From: Erpobdella octoculata
Taxonomy: Eukaryota; Annelida; Clitellata; Hirudinida; Erpobdellidae
Assembly: GCA_963978895.1 (NCBI GenBank)
Contig: OZ022239.1
Span: 14,301,566-14,365,565 of the forward strand
Length of the DNA stretch: 64,000 nucleotides
Direction: 5' to 3'
In this document: piece after piece, positions 12,159 to 33,700 of the stretch
Position numbering within the stretch: position 1 is the stretch's first letter
How the letters are laid out: each line of letters opens with the position of its first letter
The notes under the pieces: generated by a model
What the model saw: the letters and a program-made list of their open reading frames with translations, nothing else
What the model was told of the DNA's origin: nothing
Databases searched by the model: none
Made by a program: the position numbers and the translations under genes

Positions 12159-13104
12159 CATGGACTCCTAGATAGAATTACTGGATGTGAAGCGCGCATA
12201 AGGCACTGGAGTTAAGCTGGCAGACTCGCTTAGTATGGGATTATGTAGAGATTTGTAGATTGAATGTATGGGTGAAGCTAGCAGACTCGGAAATAAAATT
12301 CACTTTAATAAAAAAAAAACATCGGTAATAAAAGATACAGGTCTATTATAGTGGGGCAGCTAACTGCAGCATCGTGCAAACGCCGGTCAACCGCTATATC
12401 TCAGTAACTATCCACTATTAAGCAATCATTTAAAGTGTCACACAATCATCTAGTGGTCTTTTAATGAACATCCAAAAATCTTTACTACACCCCTAAGTTT
12501 AATAATTAATAAGTTACTGAGATATAGCGGTTGACGTAAGGAGTATTTTTCTCAATTCTACTATATAACATATCAGAGCAATGTCACTGCTTAAATTTTC
12601 TGGGATCATACTATCTGAAATTAATGACGTTATTATGAACAATGACACAGCTGCCGGATCAGTCGATGATAGTACTGGTGGTTATATCGCAGAGTCTCTG
12701 ACATACTTAAATTATCCATCGGCAAGTGAGGCTAAAAATCTTGTCAAAAAACTGACTGGCAAAGGAAACTTTGAAAGTAAAGAAAAAACAAACACGAAAC
12801 AAAAACTTCAAAAACTATCAAGAAAATAAGACCTGGAACTTTGTGGATATGTGTATTTTTGTGTTAATACTTGTAAATTTCTGTAAAAACAATAAAGATG
12901 GACTATGTGTTGTGTCATTATTTATTTGCTTAAAACTAATATAGTTTAAAATTGAAAGAAAAAAAATATAATTGTGGTTATTATTGAAATAAATAGAATA
13001 AAATATTTAATTATTAGCAGCATTTGTGCGATTGCCGCGATAGCCCTTAGTAGGTAACAAGTGCTAACGAGCTTCATGTCCAGTAGTTCTATCTAGGAGT
13101 CCAT
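12159..13104. mobile_element. P-element-like non-autonomous DNA transposon
   Basis: Termini CATGGACTCCTAGATAGAAT and complement ATGGACTCCTAGATAGAACT give an approximately 35-bp inverted repeat, flanked by an 8-bp direct repeat GCCCTTTT (12151-12158 and 13105-13112). The CATG-type start and 8-bp duplication fit P-type elements; a hAT is the alternative. Inside, a 22-bp perfect inverted repeat (12387-12408 with 12513-12534) resembles the subterminal repeats of P elements. A short open frame (12581-12829) is a possible transposase C-terminal remnant. Confidence 0.6.
12581..12829 (+). CDS. Small open frame in P-like element, unknown product (82 residues)
   Basis: The frame runs from ATG 12581 to TAA 12829. 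It contains GGYIAESLTYL, which loosely resembles the '.GYI...L' segment near the C-terminus of P/THAP9 transposases, then a Lys-rich tail. A polyadenylation-type AATAAA follows at about 12890. It lies within the element's inverted termini. It is probably the last exon or remnant of a transposase. I cannot name it with confidence. Confidence 0.35.
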   Translation: MSLLKFSGIILSEINDVIMNNDTAAGSVDDSTGGYIAESLTYLNYPSASEAKNLVKKLTGKGNFESKEKTNTKQKLQKLSRK

Positions 13105-13326
13105 GCCCTTTTGTATAACTTGATCAACAGCTGATCCAACATTTTATAACATAATCTATATATATAAAAATGAATGTTTGTATGTTAATGGCCTTTATGC
13201 ATTGCTACACCATTCATCCGATCGTAATGAAATTTTCACACAACCTTGAGAGTCAAGGGGAATCAAATATAAAATTTTTTTTTTTTGAAATCCGTCACAA
13301 AATGAGCGGGTGAGCGAGCGGGAACT

Positions 13327-13334
<8 letters not shown>

Positions 13335-13363
<29 letters not shown>

Positions 13364-13406
13364 GGTATATATATATATATATATAGGTATATATATATAT
13401 ATATAT

Positions 13407-13482
<76 letters not shown>
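13335..13482. repeat. (AT)n microsatellite with GG interruptions
   Basis: AT run with three regularly spaced ATAGGTAT interruptions, then about 75 bp of pure repeat. Confidence 0.92.
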
Positions 13483-13484
<2 letters not shown>

Positions 13485-13624
13485 ATAAAGTACAAAACTA
13501 TTTCCTTTAAAACATCATCATATATTGAAAATTGGCTGAAAAAATACAATTTCAAATTTCAAATCTTTCTATCGAATTAATTATGCCACCTAAACGAAAA
13601 GCTATTGATCCCACAGTTTATTCG

Positions 13625-13795
<171 letters not shown>

Positions 13796-13829
13796 TGTTT
13801 GTGGGTTAGTTTGTCTATTATAGAAACGG

Positions 13830-14150
13830 GAAAGCGACCCGGAACGGACAGCGAGCGGGAACGGAAAAGCAAGCGTGAGCGGGAATGGGAGAGCAACCGT
13901 GAGCGGGAACGGGACAGCGACCGGGAACGGGAAAACGACCGGGAGCGGGAAAGCGACCGAGAGCGGGAAAGTGACCGGGAGCGGGAAAGTGACCGGGAGC
14001 GGGAAAGCGACCGGGAGCGGGAAAGCGACCGGGAGCGGGAAAGCGACCGGCAGCGGGAAAGCGACCGGGAGCGGGAAAGCGACCGGCAGCGGGAAAGCGA
14101 CCGGCAGCGGGAAAACGACCGAAAACGGGAAAGCGAACAGGAGTGGGAAA
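13830..14150. repeat. 18-bp GC-rich minisatellite (GACCGGGAGCGGGAAAGC)n
   Basis: About 16 tandem units with variants (GTGACC, CAGCGG). Same unit family as in the copies at 10585, 27860 and 46681. In-frame Arg/Glu/Ser/Asp repeats are a translation artefact. Confidence 0.9.
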
Positions 14151-14326
14151 GCAGGTGGGAAAGGAAACGGGAGTGAAAGAGACAAACATTAGAAAAACCT
14201 CTAAAAAACCCGGGCAACGCCGGGTATCTCCGCTAGTTAAACTATAAAAACATACACTTTCGGGGCCTTTTTGTCGGGGGCCGTAATGTCAGGGCCCTTT
14301 TGTTTTGGGCCCATTTGACGGGTCAC

Positions 14327-14331
<5 letters not shown>

Positions 14332-14401
<70 letters not shown>
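14332..14401. repeat. (AT)n(AG)n compound microsatellite
   Basis: About 28 bp of AT followed by about 40 bp of AG. Confidence 0.95.
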
Positions 14402-14404
<3 letters not shown>

Positions 14405-16105
14405 AGCAACAAGTGATTTTTTAAATAATTTTTATTTAACAAAAAATGATGGAGAAGTTGTGCAAAATGCATCTACAATTACCCTCCAGTCATTGTGGGA
14501 GGCAAAAGTGTCTAGAAGTTTTGGAGTGTGTGTGTTATATACTATTTCCCCTCAATTTATGCTGAAATGATGCTCCTGCCCTTTCATTATTTTCAAATTC
14601 CTTAAGTCAAGGAGTCTGGATGAAACACTGCTGGCAATATTTCTCAGGGTTATAACTTTCCCGGGAACAAAAGGTTATAGGTGGAAAGGGTTGAAAAGCC
14701 CAGAGACTAAGTAAGTCTCCTGAAAAGAAAGTGCAAAAACCGAGCGTTTATAAAACGGTGACAAACTTTCCAGATAAAAAAGTAGGAGTGAAAACGGGTC
14801 GAGAAACTGGGAGGGGGGCGAACTTTCCGTAAAAAAATAAAGATGACCCGGAAATGCTGCAGCCAGTTTTTGCATGCGCAGACTGTAGTAGGAGCTGCTG
14901 CTCCGCATTGGATTATTCAACCACAAAAGACGTTGTAGAGCCGCAAACTTGGACAACTCACGGGGGCATCCTTCCATTGTCTCTCCAGAAAAAGCTGGCT
15001 TATGCTCTCATTTTTACACACAGAAGAATGGGCTGAAATAAGCGCAGAAGACATACATCCAGCCAAACACTCTGCTTTCGCCACCCGTTTGGAACGCCTT
15101 TATCAGGACAAACAACTATGTGGGTAGTAGGCTATGTATTTTCAACAACTTTGATTTATATTTACTTGAAAAAGCAGTTTTTAGCGTTCATTACCAAATT
15201 GAACAGCAACGTATATTTCAAGCATCCTAATTTAGAAGATGAAGGACGAGTAGAAATTCTGGTGTCGCCGAACAATAGTGCAGCTCCATGCCGTCTTCTT
15301 AGTCATCTAAATAGATACGCCACATTTCAATAGGCGTCTTAACAACGTTGGCTCTTCAATCAGCGACAAAAACTATGAAAAACAAGACAAGTTTCAATGT
15401 GACAATCTTTTTTTGAGCTCAGCTTCAACAGTGTCAACATTTATCAACACTGCAAGTAAATGAATGCAATTTAAATATTTATTACTTATTTTCCCGGTCA
15501 CAACAACCAGGTAAGAAAGAAGTGAATGATGAAAGAATAATACACCACATGACAGTGAGTACCTTTCAAAGAAATGAAAAATTAAAAAAAAAAACTCGGG
15601 CATGCACACTCGAAAAACAAAAACACAAGATCTTCAGCCATTTCAAACGGAGCAATCCGTACACGCACACGCATAACCACTCCAGCTATGATTCAAATTT
15701 CAGTGGACTATAAACAAACACTTCAACAGCTGAATGAAGCCCAGATTATCCCCTTATAAAAAAAATTATTTGCAATAATAACAAAACTGACGGATGAAAT
15801 CTGCTCGCAAGCACACAATAGAATAACCTCAAGATTAAAAGAAATTCAGTTTATGCAAAATTATATGGAAACCTTTATATTTTGTACATTAAATTATGAA
15901 CATTAACATCCGTAAATTTATGAAATTGATCAGCTGAAAAGTCTTTCCGTGGTGATAATGATGTTTGATTTCAATAAATTATCTTAGAAAATACTTCAAA
16001 AATGTCAACGGGAGAAAATTATTTTTATTTCAGTAAATATTTGTTGAGGATAACTTTATAGTTATTTTCATCCATTGCAAAAAGTATAATCACAAAAATG
16101 ATGTT
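14402..16105. other. Intergenic DNA between composite repeat and UBE3A, no gene recognised
   Basis: Several short open frames occur (for example near 15118-15333 plus), but none resembles a family I know and none has clear splice partners. It probably includes the UBE3A 3' UTR at its right end. Confidence 0.4.
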
Positions 16106-25771
<9,666 letters not shown>

Positions 25772-25884
25772 CTTTCATTAAAAGCAATAAATTAATGATT
25801 CTACTCAGACATTTAAAAACTTATTCAAATAACATATACTCCCAGGTCAAAAATCTGTATTATTGTATGCTGTTCAAAACGTAC

Positions 25885-26165
25885 ATAAGTCAAGGCATGT
25901 AAGACATCAGACCTTATAACCAACGCATCAGACTTGTATTTCAACACATTGGACATAATTCAAGGCATATAAAGACATCACACCTAATAACCAATGCATC
26001 GGACTTGCATTTCAACGCATCGAACATAATTCAAGGCATGTAAGACATCAGACCTAATAACCAATGCATCAGACATAATAACCAATGCATCAGACATAAT
26101 AAGCAATGCATCAGACCTAATAACCAATGCATCAGACCTAATAACCAATGCATCACACCTAACTA
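25885..26165. repeat. Minisatellite with 21-bp unit (AATAACCAATGCATCAGACCT)
   Basis: A longer unit of about 85 bp, starting AATTCAAGGCATGTAAGACA, is repeated three times and then resolves into five shorter AATAACCAATGCATCAGAC units. It lies between UBE3A and DPY30. Confidence 0.88.
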
Positions 26166-26187
26166 CTCAACTCTTTGTATGATACTT

Positions 26188-26560
26188 GTTGGTCTAGTGG
26201 TTTAGACACCGGCTTGGATATCTGGAATAACAGGGTTCAACTCCAGGTTCGAGCACCTAGTTTCCTTAAGCAAGAAACAAACTCACTCTGCTCAGGCCAA
26301 TTCAGCTTTTCATCCCTCACTGGTCGATAAATTAGTACCAGTTTCGCAACTGGGGGTAATAGGGTTCGGCATATCCCGATTTTGGATACACATGAGAGTG
26401 GCAGGAAACTGTGAGATCCCATATGCACGAGCCGTTCCTGGTCGATAAATTAGTACCAGTTTCGCGACTGGGGGTAATAGTGTTCGGCATATCCCAATTT
26501 TGGATACACATGCGAGTGGCAGGAAACTGAGATCCCATATGCACGAGCCCTTCCCGACAC
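26188..26560 (+). mobile_element. tRNA-derived SINE with duplicated tail
   Basis: The 5' part has tRNA promoter-like boxes: TTGGTCTAGTGGTTTAG (A box) and GGGTTCAACTCC (B box), 47 bp apart. After a CCTTAAGCAAG segment, a unit of about 118 bp starting CGATAAATTAGTACCAGTTT occurs twice (26324-26440 and 26441-26556). A related piece of the unit (TTTGGATACACGTGCGGGAG) lies at 46130-46190. A true tRNA gene is unlikely because the acceptor stem does not pair. Confidence 0.72.
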
Positions 26561-27487
26561 CTCGGAGGTTTCACAACACTAGAGTGCACCTTACAAATTC
26601 TCTAATACTAATAAATAATAGTTCCCAGGTATTAAATGATATATGTTTATTACATAATGAGTCAAAACATGCACGCAATGCAATGTGTAATAGGCCTGAT
26701 TTATTGCGTAACAGGTCTGATGCGTCTGCTGATGCAATGTTTAATTACACTGTGAGCTCCGGGTTAAAAAAAAAACAAATAAAATTACATCTCGTTTTGA
26801 GAGCTATCACAGCAAGTAGACGTTAGAGAGGTCGATTTCGTCTCTTCTGTGCTGGAGTCATGAAAAAGAACCATCTAAATTAAACAGCTCAACCATTTTT
26901 CATATGACAAGTCGTATTTAATTTAAAACAAAAAAGTCACCACACATTACATGAGCTTTGTCATTATTACGCGTTAAATTAAAAGTCGACAACTCCTTCA
27001 CCAACCTGACAACTTCGTTGGTTACAACACCAGAAATATTTGATGGATTCATATAAACCAATCTTTAACAAAAATTCATATAGCGACTTCCTGCTGGTTT
27101 TTAAATGAATTGATGATAAAATGAGCTCCGAGTCGCAAGCAATAATATGCTGTTTACTAAAATAATATAACACAGCTTTTACTTCTAGTAAAAGCCATTT
27201 TCAAAGATAAGCTAAAAGTATATAATAGTTTTTTTTCGTAATTTATAGAGTAAAACTTTACTAAACTTAAATTAAATTTCATGTAATGTGTAAAGCTATT
27301 TATGTTACACAAATGAGTTACACATAAAATAATATATTTTTTTAGTTATTAATTTCAACATTTTAAATTATATTACAATAAAAAAGTTGATTAAGATGTT
27401 ACTATTAGCTCCATTGTTACATCGCCGGTCAGTTTCTAAACAACAGTTTCAAATTATTATTCGCCTTGACGCCTTGGTTTCGTGAAA

Positions 27488-28458
27488 ATGGCAGATTGTA
27501 AGTATGTCGTTTTCTATTGTTCATTTAGACATAAGAATTTAATTAATAAAAAATTTCTCAATTGTCAAGCTAATCATGTCGTACCAGAAACAATGCCGCA
27601 AACGGAAAATCCAGACTTTTCTCTTCCTTTGAATATTCAAGTAATAGCATTTTTATAATAGAATAGGCAATAAATAACTTGTGATTATTATAGTGGGCTG
27701 GACTGAAGTTTATTTACTGAAAAGTAGATCTGCTTACGCCCATTTTAACAAATATAATAAAAAAAAACGTTCTTACTAAAGTTAGCTCATTGAGCGAACT
27801 CGCCGTATATTTAAACATGGTAATATAAACGTTTGTGAATTTTTATCAAAGAATTGTCATCTATATATATAAAAATGAATGTTTGTATATATGTATATAT
27901 GTATGTTAATGTCCTTTATGCATTGCTACACCATTCATCCGATCGTAATGAAATTTTCACACAACCTTGAGAGTCAAGGGGAGTCCAATAAAAAAAAAAA
28001 AATTTGAAATCCGTCACAAAATGAGCGGAGCGGAGCGGGAACTATATATATATGTATGTGCGTATGTATGTGTGTATGTATGTATGTGTATGTGCATGTA
28101 TGTGTGTCTGTGTGTGTGTTTATGTATGTACTAGCGGAGATACCCGGCGTTGCCCGGGTTTTTTAGAGGTTTTTCTAATGTTTGTCTCTTTCTCTCCCGT
28201 TTCCTTTCCCACCTGCTTTCCCACTCCCGTTCGCTTTCCCGTTTTCGGTCGTTTTCCCCGCTCCCGGTCGCTTTCCCGCTCCCGGTCGCTTTCCCGCTCC
28301 CGGTCGCTTTCCCGCTCCCGGTCGCTTTACCACTCCCGGTCGCTTTCCCGCTCACGTTTGCTCTCCCATTCCCGCTCACGCTTGCTTTTCCGTTCCCGCT
28401 CGCTGTCCGTTCCGGGTCGCTTTCCCGTTTCTATAATAGACAAACTAACCCACAAACA

Positions 28459-28494
<36 letters not shown>

Positions 28495-29574
28495 TAGCAA
28501 ATCTATTTTACGTTTTATAGGCTAACAGAAGTTATGAAAGAATGGAAAAGAAAAAATGAGCGTGAACGGGAGAGCAACCGTGACCGGGAATGGGAGAGCA
28601 AGCATGACCGGGAACGGGAGAGCAAGCGTGAGCGGGAACGGGAGAGCAAGCGTGAGCGGGAACGGGAAAGCGACCGGGAACGGGAAAGCGACCGGGAACG
28701 GAAAAGCCACCGGGAACGGGAAAGCGACCGGGAACGGGAAAGCGACCGGGAACGGGAAAGCGACCGGGAACGCGGAAAGCGACCGGGAACGCGGAAAGCG
28801 ACTGGAATCGGGAGAGCAAGCTTGGAAGGAAACGCGAGCAAAAGAGAAAATCGATAACAAAACTTCTGAGCGGGAAAGCGAACGGGAGCTGGAAAACAAC
28901 CGAGAGCGGAAAAGCGACCGGGAACGCGACGAAAACGGGAAAGTGGAGAAGGAAACGGGAGCGAGAGAGACAAACATTAGAAAAACCTCTAAAAAACCCC
29001 GGGCAACGCCGGGTAACCCCGCTAGTTATGTTATAATTTTTTATTCAAAATCAATGAAAATGCACGAAGAATTGAGTTATTAGCCAAAATCGAAATAAGT
29101 TTCAGCCGCTCATATTACTATTGATGCACCCAAAGCGGTTCAGACTGAGTTAAATCCTTTCTGGATTCTAACTCTGTCAATTCTTTGTGCATTTATGAAT
29201 ATGTTGGACCATTTAATTTGTAATCAAGTTTAGAATTTATTGATAATTGTTAAGTAAAATTGTACAAAATTTAATTTTCATGTTAAATATGCGGCGAGTT
29301 GGCTGCTAGCTTCAGAAACATAAAAGACTATGTTAAATGATGTGGATATTTATATATATATAAATCTCATGTCATAGTGTTTGACTTCAAACTCCTCCGA
29401 AACGGCTGAACCGATTTTTATGAAATTTTTTGTGTACATTTGGTAGGTCTGAGGATAGGTTGTAGGCTATTTAGAATATTTTTTAAAAATTATTTTAAAA
29501 AGTTATAATGGAAAAAGAAAGAGGTGCAATTATGTCTTTTTCATAGGAAAATGCAACAGATAGATTAGTATATA

Positions 29575-29673
<99 letters not shown>

Positions 29674-30600
29674 TATAAATTTACTCAGTAAAATTATTTA
29701 AATTAACTTAAAAAATGAACCTAAGATAACACACAAAGGCATGATTTGCAAGAAAAAGCATCTCAAAATTAAAATATGTGTGGTTGAAGGCTTTGAGTTG
29801 TAATATTACCTAATCCTGAACAATTACGAAGGTGTGGCGGCTTAATGGGAAAATGTTCCACTTTTTTTGCTTTACGATAGGGTTAAATTTCCATAATTGA
29901 AAAATTTTTAAGCCAAGCCTGAGGAAGAAAATTTACTCACAATTCATGGGTTAATTGTCTTACGTAGGTTACTAATTTTTGTCACCAACTTTATAAAATA
30001 AGACATAAATTTGAGAAGGGTATGATGTACAGCAGATCATTCCACCTTCTACATTCATATATCAACCAATACAACTAATATTGTAAAACAAATGGCTGAT
30101 TATAATTATTGAACAGCAATGTGTTTCTGTGCCAAATTTCAGAGTGATTGCTGATGTGAGTGAAATATGGAGTCTGAGGTTTGTCCATGACAAACAATTT
30201 AAACTAATAGCATTCAGGTGTGTATAAAAATTAAGGGCCTGCGTTCGATGCGGCTTTGTGCGCATTATGTGGAAATCGCACAATTGTACGCAATTATCTT
30301 CTGCAGTTTCTGCCATTTATTTTTAGAAAATCGTTACAAACGAGAAGTCAACTTTTGACCTGCCACCAAAAAAATCCAAAGTGGAGCTTCAATCGTTGCC
30401 CACCAGGGCTTACTTAGACCAGACTGTTGTACCCATCTTAATGCAGGGAATGTCATCTCTAGCAAAAGAACGGTTAGTTTTTTATATAATTGTAATATGA
30501 TTTAATATTACTCTTTAATGATTGTTTTATTTTCAGTCCCCCAAACCCGATAGAATATCTGGCAACATATTTGCTGAAAAACAAAAACCAGTTTGAATAG
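27488..30600 (+). CDS. DPY30: DPY30, core subunit of COMPASS/MLL histone H3K4 methyltransferases (4 coding exons)
   Basis: Exons 27488-27497, 27570-27640, 30327-30472 and 30537-30600 join (phases 1, 0, 2) into 96 residues; human DPY30 has 99. The N-terminal 45 residues are variable. The C-terminal Dpy-30 motif spans about residues 50-92: [16 protein letters not shown], then [18 protein letters not shown] and [10 protein letters not shown], ending at TAG. This motif forms the X-type four-helix dimer that binds the ASH2L peptide in the nucleus. The first exon is only 10 coding bases (ATGGCAGATT|GTAAGT), so the start relies on the strong donor and the reading frame. Intron 2 (2.7 kb) contains nested Helitron-like elements. 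The gene is divergent from UBE3A and convergent with GPN1, 128 bp between stop codons. Confidence 0.93.
27860..29025 (+). mobile_element. Helitron-like element interrupted by a reverse Helitron
   Basis: Starts TCTATATATATAAAAATGAA after A 27859 and ends CGGGTAACCCCGCTAG before T 29026, with hairpin CCCCGGGCAACGCCGGG. It contains the ATTCATCCGATCGTAATGAA block and a minisatellite of GGGAAAGCGACCGGGAAC units (28560-28800). A second element lies inside it in reverse orientation (28131-28490). Located in DPY30 intron 2. Confidence 0.8.
28131..28490 (-). mobile_element. Reverse Helitron-like element nested in a Helitron
   Basis: On the plus strand it starts ACTAGCGGAGATACCCGGCG, the complement of a Helitron right end (CTAG at 28131-28134), followed by the pyrimidine complement of the minisatellite and CCCACAAACATTCATATATA, complement of the left end. 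The left boundary is blurred by an AT tract. Its nearest relative in the window is the right half of 13155-14236 (same GTTTGTGGGTTAGTTTGTC). Confidence 0.72.
29346..29480 (+). repeat. Left end of another Helitron-like family
   Basis: ATATATATAAATCTCATGTC followed by CCGAAACGGCTGAACCGATT and TTATGAAATTTTTTGTGTAC matches the general style of Helitron 5' ends, but no 3' end was found. An AT microsatellite follows at 29577-29671. Confidence 0.4.
29577..29671. repeat. (AT)n microsatellite
   Basis: About 95 bp of AT dinucleotide in DPY30 intron 2. Confidence 0.95.
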
Positions 30601-30666
30601 CCTTATCAGGAGAACTTGAGATTTCATCACAGACATGTACAAAATAATAACTAGACTGGAGTTTGA

Positions 30667-30672
30667 TTTATT
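30667..30672 (-). terminator. Candidate polyadenylation signal of GPN1
   Basis: AATAAA on the minus strand, about 57 bases after the GPN1 stop. It lies inside the presumed DPY30 3' UTR. Confidence 0.5.
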
Positions 30673-30676
30673 TCTC

Positions 30677-30711
30677 AATAAATTTTCTAAAGTTGCTATA
30701 GTCACAATAAA
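30677..30711 (+). terminator. Candidate polyadenylation signals of DPY30
   Basis: Two AATAAA hexamers (30677-30682 and 30706-30711) lie 77 and 106 bases after the DPY30 stop. Cleavage 10-30 bases further on would fall near or inside the last GPN1 coding exon. Confidence 0.5.
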
Positions 30712-30728
30712 GTTGATATGAAGAAAAT

Positions 30729-33700
30729 CTAGTCTTCTCTTAAATCTTCGTCATCGCCATCTGCAAAAATTTAATTACGTGAGATCTTGTTTTACAAATA
30801 TATTCGGTATAGTCATGCAGTAATAAATTCGGTTACAACAATACAACTTACCATCGTCTCCACTTTCTTCATCATCAAAGGTATGTAGTCTCATGTTGTC
30901 CCTTACATTCGGAACTGTGAAATAATATTAATTCTAAGATTAAGGTTTCTACAAAACATGAATAAGTTATAATTGGCTGTAGTGTACATGCAAGTCACTC
31001 ATTTACTATGGCACTTGTTCACAAATATTGCTTGTTTCTGAACTTAATATATAATGCCATAACTTCTGCTACCATATCTGACTGAAGCTTTGTGGTTGTG
31101 GTTAAGGTTAAATAAACTTTCTGACCTAGATTCCACTTACTACCTATTTATTCTATAATTAATCAATGCAGGTCATATATGACTCAATTCTCACAAAAAG
31201 TTTTAAAAACTTCTGGAATGTATGGAAGTAAAGTCACTCTAACCAAGCAGACAGCTTGTATATATATATATATATGCTTAACATAAATTTAAAAAAATTA
31301 AAGCCCATTTTGTTGAAAAAAGCATGTTGCTTATTTTATGAGCAATACTGTTGAATTGGATCGAGTAAAACAGAGCAAACAATACCTTCATTTAAATTAA
31401 GTTTGTCCAAGTTACTGAGCTGAGCTTCTACAATTTTTTTCGATTTCAAGTTTTTCATCGTCTGGTAGATTGGCTTGAAATCCCTAAAAAAAGAACAAAT
31501 TGTGTTACCAAGAAAGGAGATAATTTGTATACTACAAGCCATCACAGCTTATGCTTATGTTTACTAAAAATAAAAGTAGCACCATCATAATTGGGTGAAA
31601 CTATTAGAAAAGATATGCAATAAGTGAGTAAGTAGGGGAGATTGGTAAGCATCTGCGTCCCGATATCGTTATCTCGAATTCAATCGAGATTTCAAAACGA
31701 TACGAGATTCACGTATCACCATTGAAACGATACAGCCTGCGGAAGAAGTCTCGTATCGATATTAATCGGCGATACTTAAAATTTCATTCTCGATTAAAAT
31801 CCCGAAAAATATCGGGATTTTTAAAAAATATTTTCCAATAAATAACGAAAGTCATACATATTTAATTAACGATTGTCACAACCGTGAATATTTGCAATTG
31901 ATTCATCAACATTGATTAATTAATCTACCTATTGACAGAAGTTTATAACTATTATACCCACTTTAAATTCGGTTTTCCAGACAGCCTGTAGCCCCATTAT
32001 TTACTATTTTTAGTCTGGGAACCGGCAGCAAAAAAGCCACGCTCCTCTTAGGCTGCTAGTCGAGCTCTGCATACTACTGATACTACAAGCCCTACAAGGC
32101 AATCGTACTCGCTGACATCGATGACTATTATTATTAATGAGAATAATGAGTAATGTAATAGTAATGATCATTCTATGTTTATGTTTTGGTTTAGTCTGTT
32201 TGATAAACTTATTTTTTCAAATTTGTTACATAGAATTGGAATGATTATTTTAGTGTTTCGATATCCGTAATTGACCGTAATAGTAGCTCATCTAAGATAT
32301 ATCTTTATAATCTCGATGATATTCTTGGTTGTGTGTGAGTATGTGTGTGCCACCTGTAGTGTGCACGACAGTGCCGTAGCCCGTATCGTCTGCAGCTGGA
32401 ATTCGAAACTTTCTCAGCTTCTTTCTTGCTATTGCTAACCGCATTCGCCATCGCCTATAAATAAACACGCTGGGTTTTTTCACTTTTTTAATTCTTGCAG
32501 AGAGGCACTTTCTCGTGTTTGTCATCATTATCATGCCGCGTCACTAAATAAAGTAAATAAATACTTTCTATCGGCGGTAGCGTTTTATTTAGAGTCTAAA
32601 TTTAGACAAATAGATGTACCGAAACTAAACAAATGAAACTTATTTCAAGTTGTAAAAAAAAATTAAATTTGGTAAATTTTTATAAATTTATAAATTTTTT
32701 AATATTTATATATTTTTTTTCAATGAATTTCTTTAATGTAGTTATTAATATTGTCTGTCGCGTATAGTTCATCATTCTATGTTATCTCTAGGCAAAATTT
32801 CCGCTTCAGTCGAGATCCCGAAATCATATCGTATCGTTATTGTTCGAAGCGTCTCGTATCGTTTAATTCGAGGCAAATTTCAGAAATCGTATCGTATCGT
32901 TCCAAAAAAAATAACGGGACGCAGAAGCTTAGAGATTGGCACTGAAACAACCAAATTTTTCATGTTTTAGGGAAAGTGTTGTCCTTCCACTTGATCAAGG
33001 GTTAAGAAAAAAATTGTCAACCAATAAAATCTTTATATGTGAAAAAATCAAACTACAAAAACTTTTAAAAATTCGCACAAGATCCGAAAAATTGACACCC
33101 TGTGTGAAATTTTCTCTGGTTATTTCAGTACTGCAAGAGTACCCAGGGTAAAAACATGATATAAAACTAATTGTTTAACATGTAAGTTATTTTTTATCAT
33201 GTCAAACAAAAAAAATTAAATAAAAATAAAGAAAAGCAAGCTATATATATTTATATTTCATTTCGTTAAACATTTTTCAAGATTGCAATCTTTTTCTACA
33301 ACTGTGTATTTTTTCTCTAAAAAACTGTCATTTGTAACAAAAACTATAAATTTGTTAAACATTTAAATATGTAGAGTTAATTTGAGTTATGTTTTTATGG
33401 AAATCTTAACACCGAGGGTAAAAACTAGGGCTGTGCCGGTATTTGGCAATCCCGGTTCCGCCGGTATGAAGCAGAGATGTTGCGAGTACTTATGGTCCGA
33501 GTACGAGTACCATGGTATCAAGTTATCGAGTACGAGTACTGAGGTCTCGAGTACGAGTACAAGAAATTTTTAGCGAGTACTTTTCGAGTACTTTTTAAAA
33601 TCAACAAAATAATAGTTTATTCTACATCAAAAAACTATTACATTTCAGAAAAATTAGCGACGACAGTTTAGAGTCCGACATCTTAGCCCTATGGCGTCTT

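Noticed and set aside
15118..15333. 71-residue plus-strand frame as a gene
   Set aside because: No family resemblance, no splice partners and no composition signal.
25885..26165. CRISPR-like regularly spaced repeats
   Set aside because: Units are adjacent with no unique spacers, in an animal genome; it is a minisatellite.
26188..26262. Functional tRNA gene
   Set aside because: A and B boxes are present, but acceptor and anticodon stems do not pair well and the sequence continues into a SINE body.
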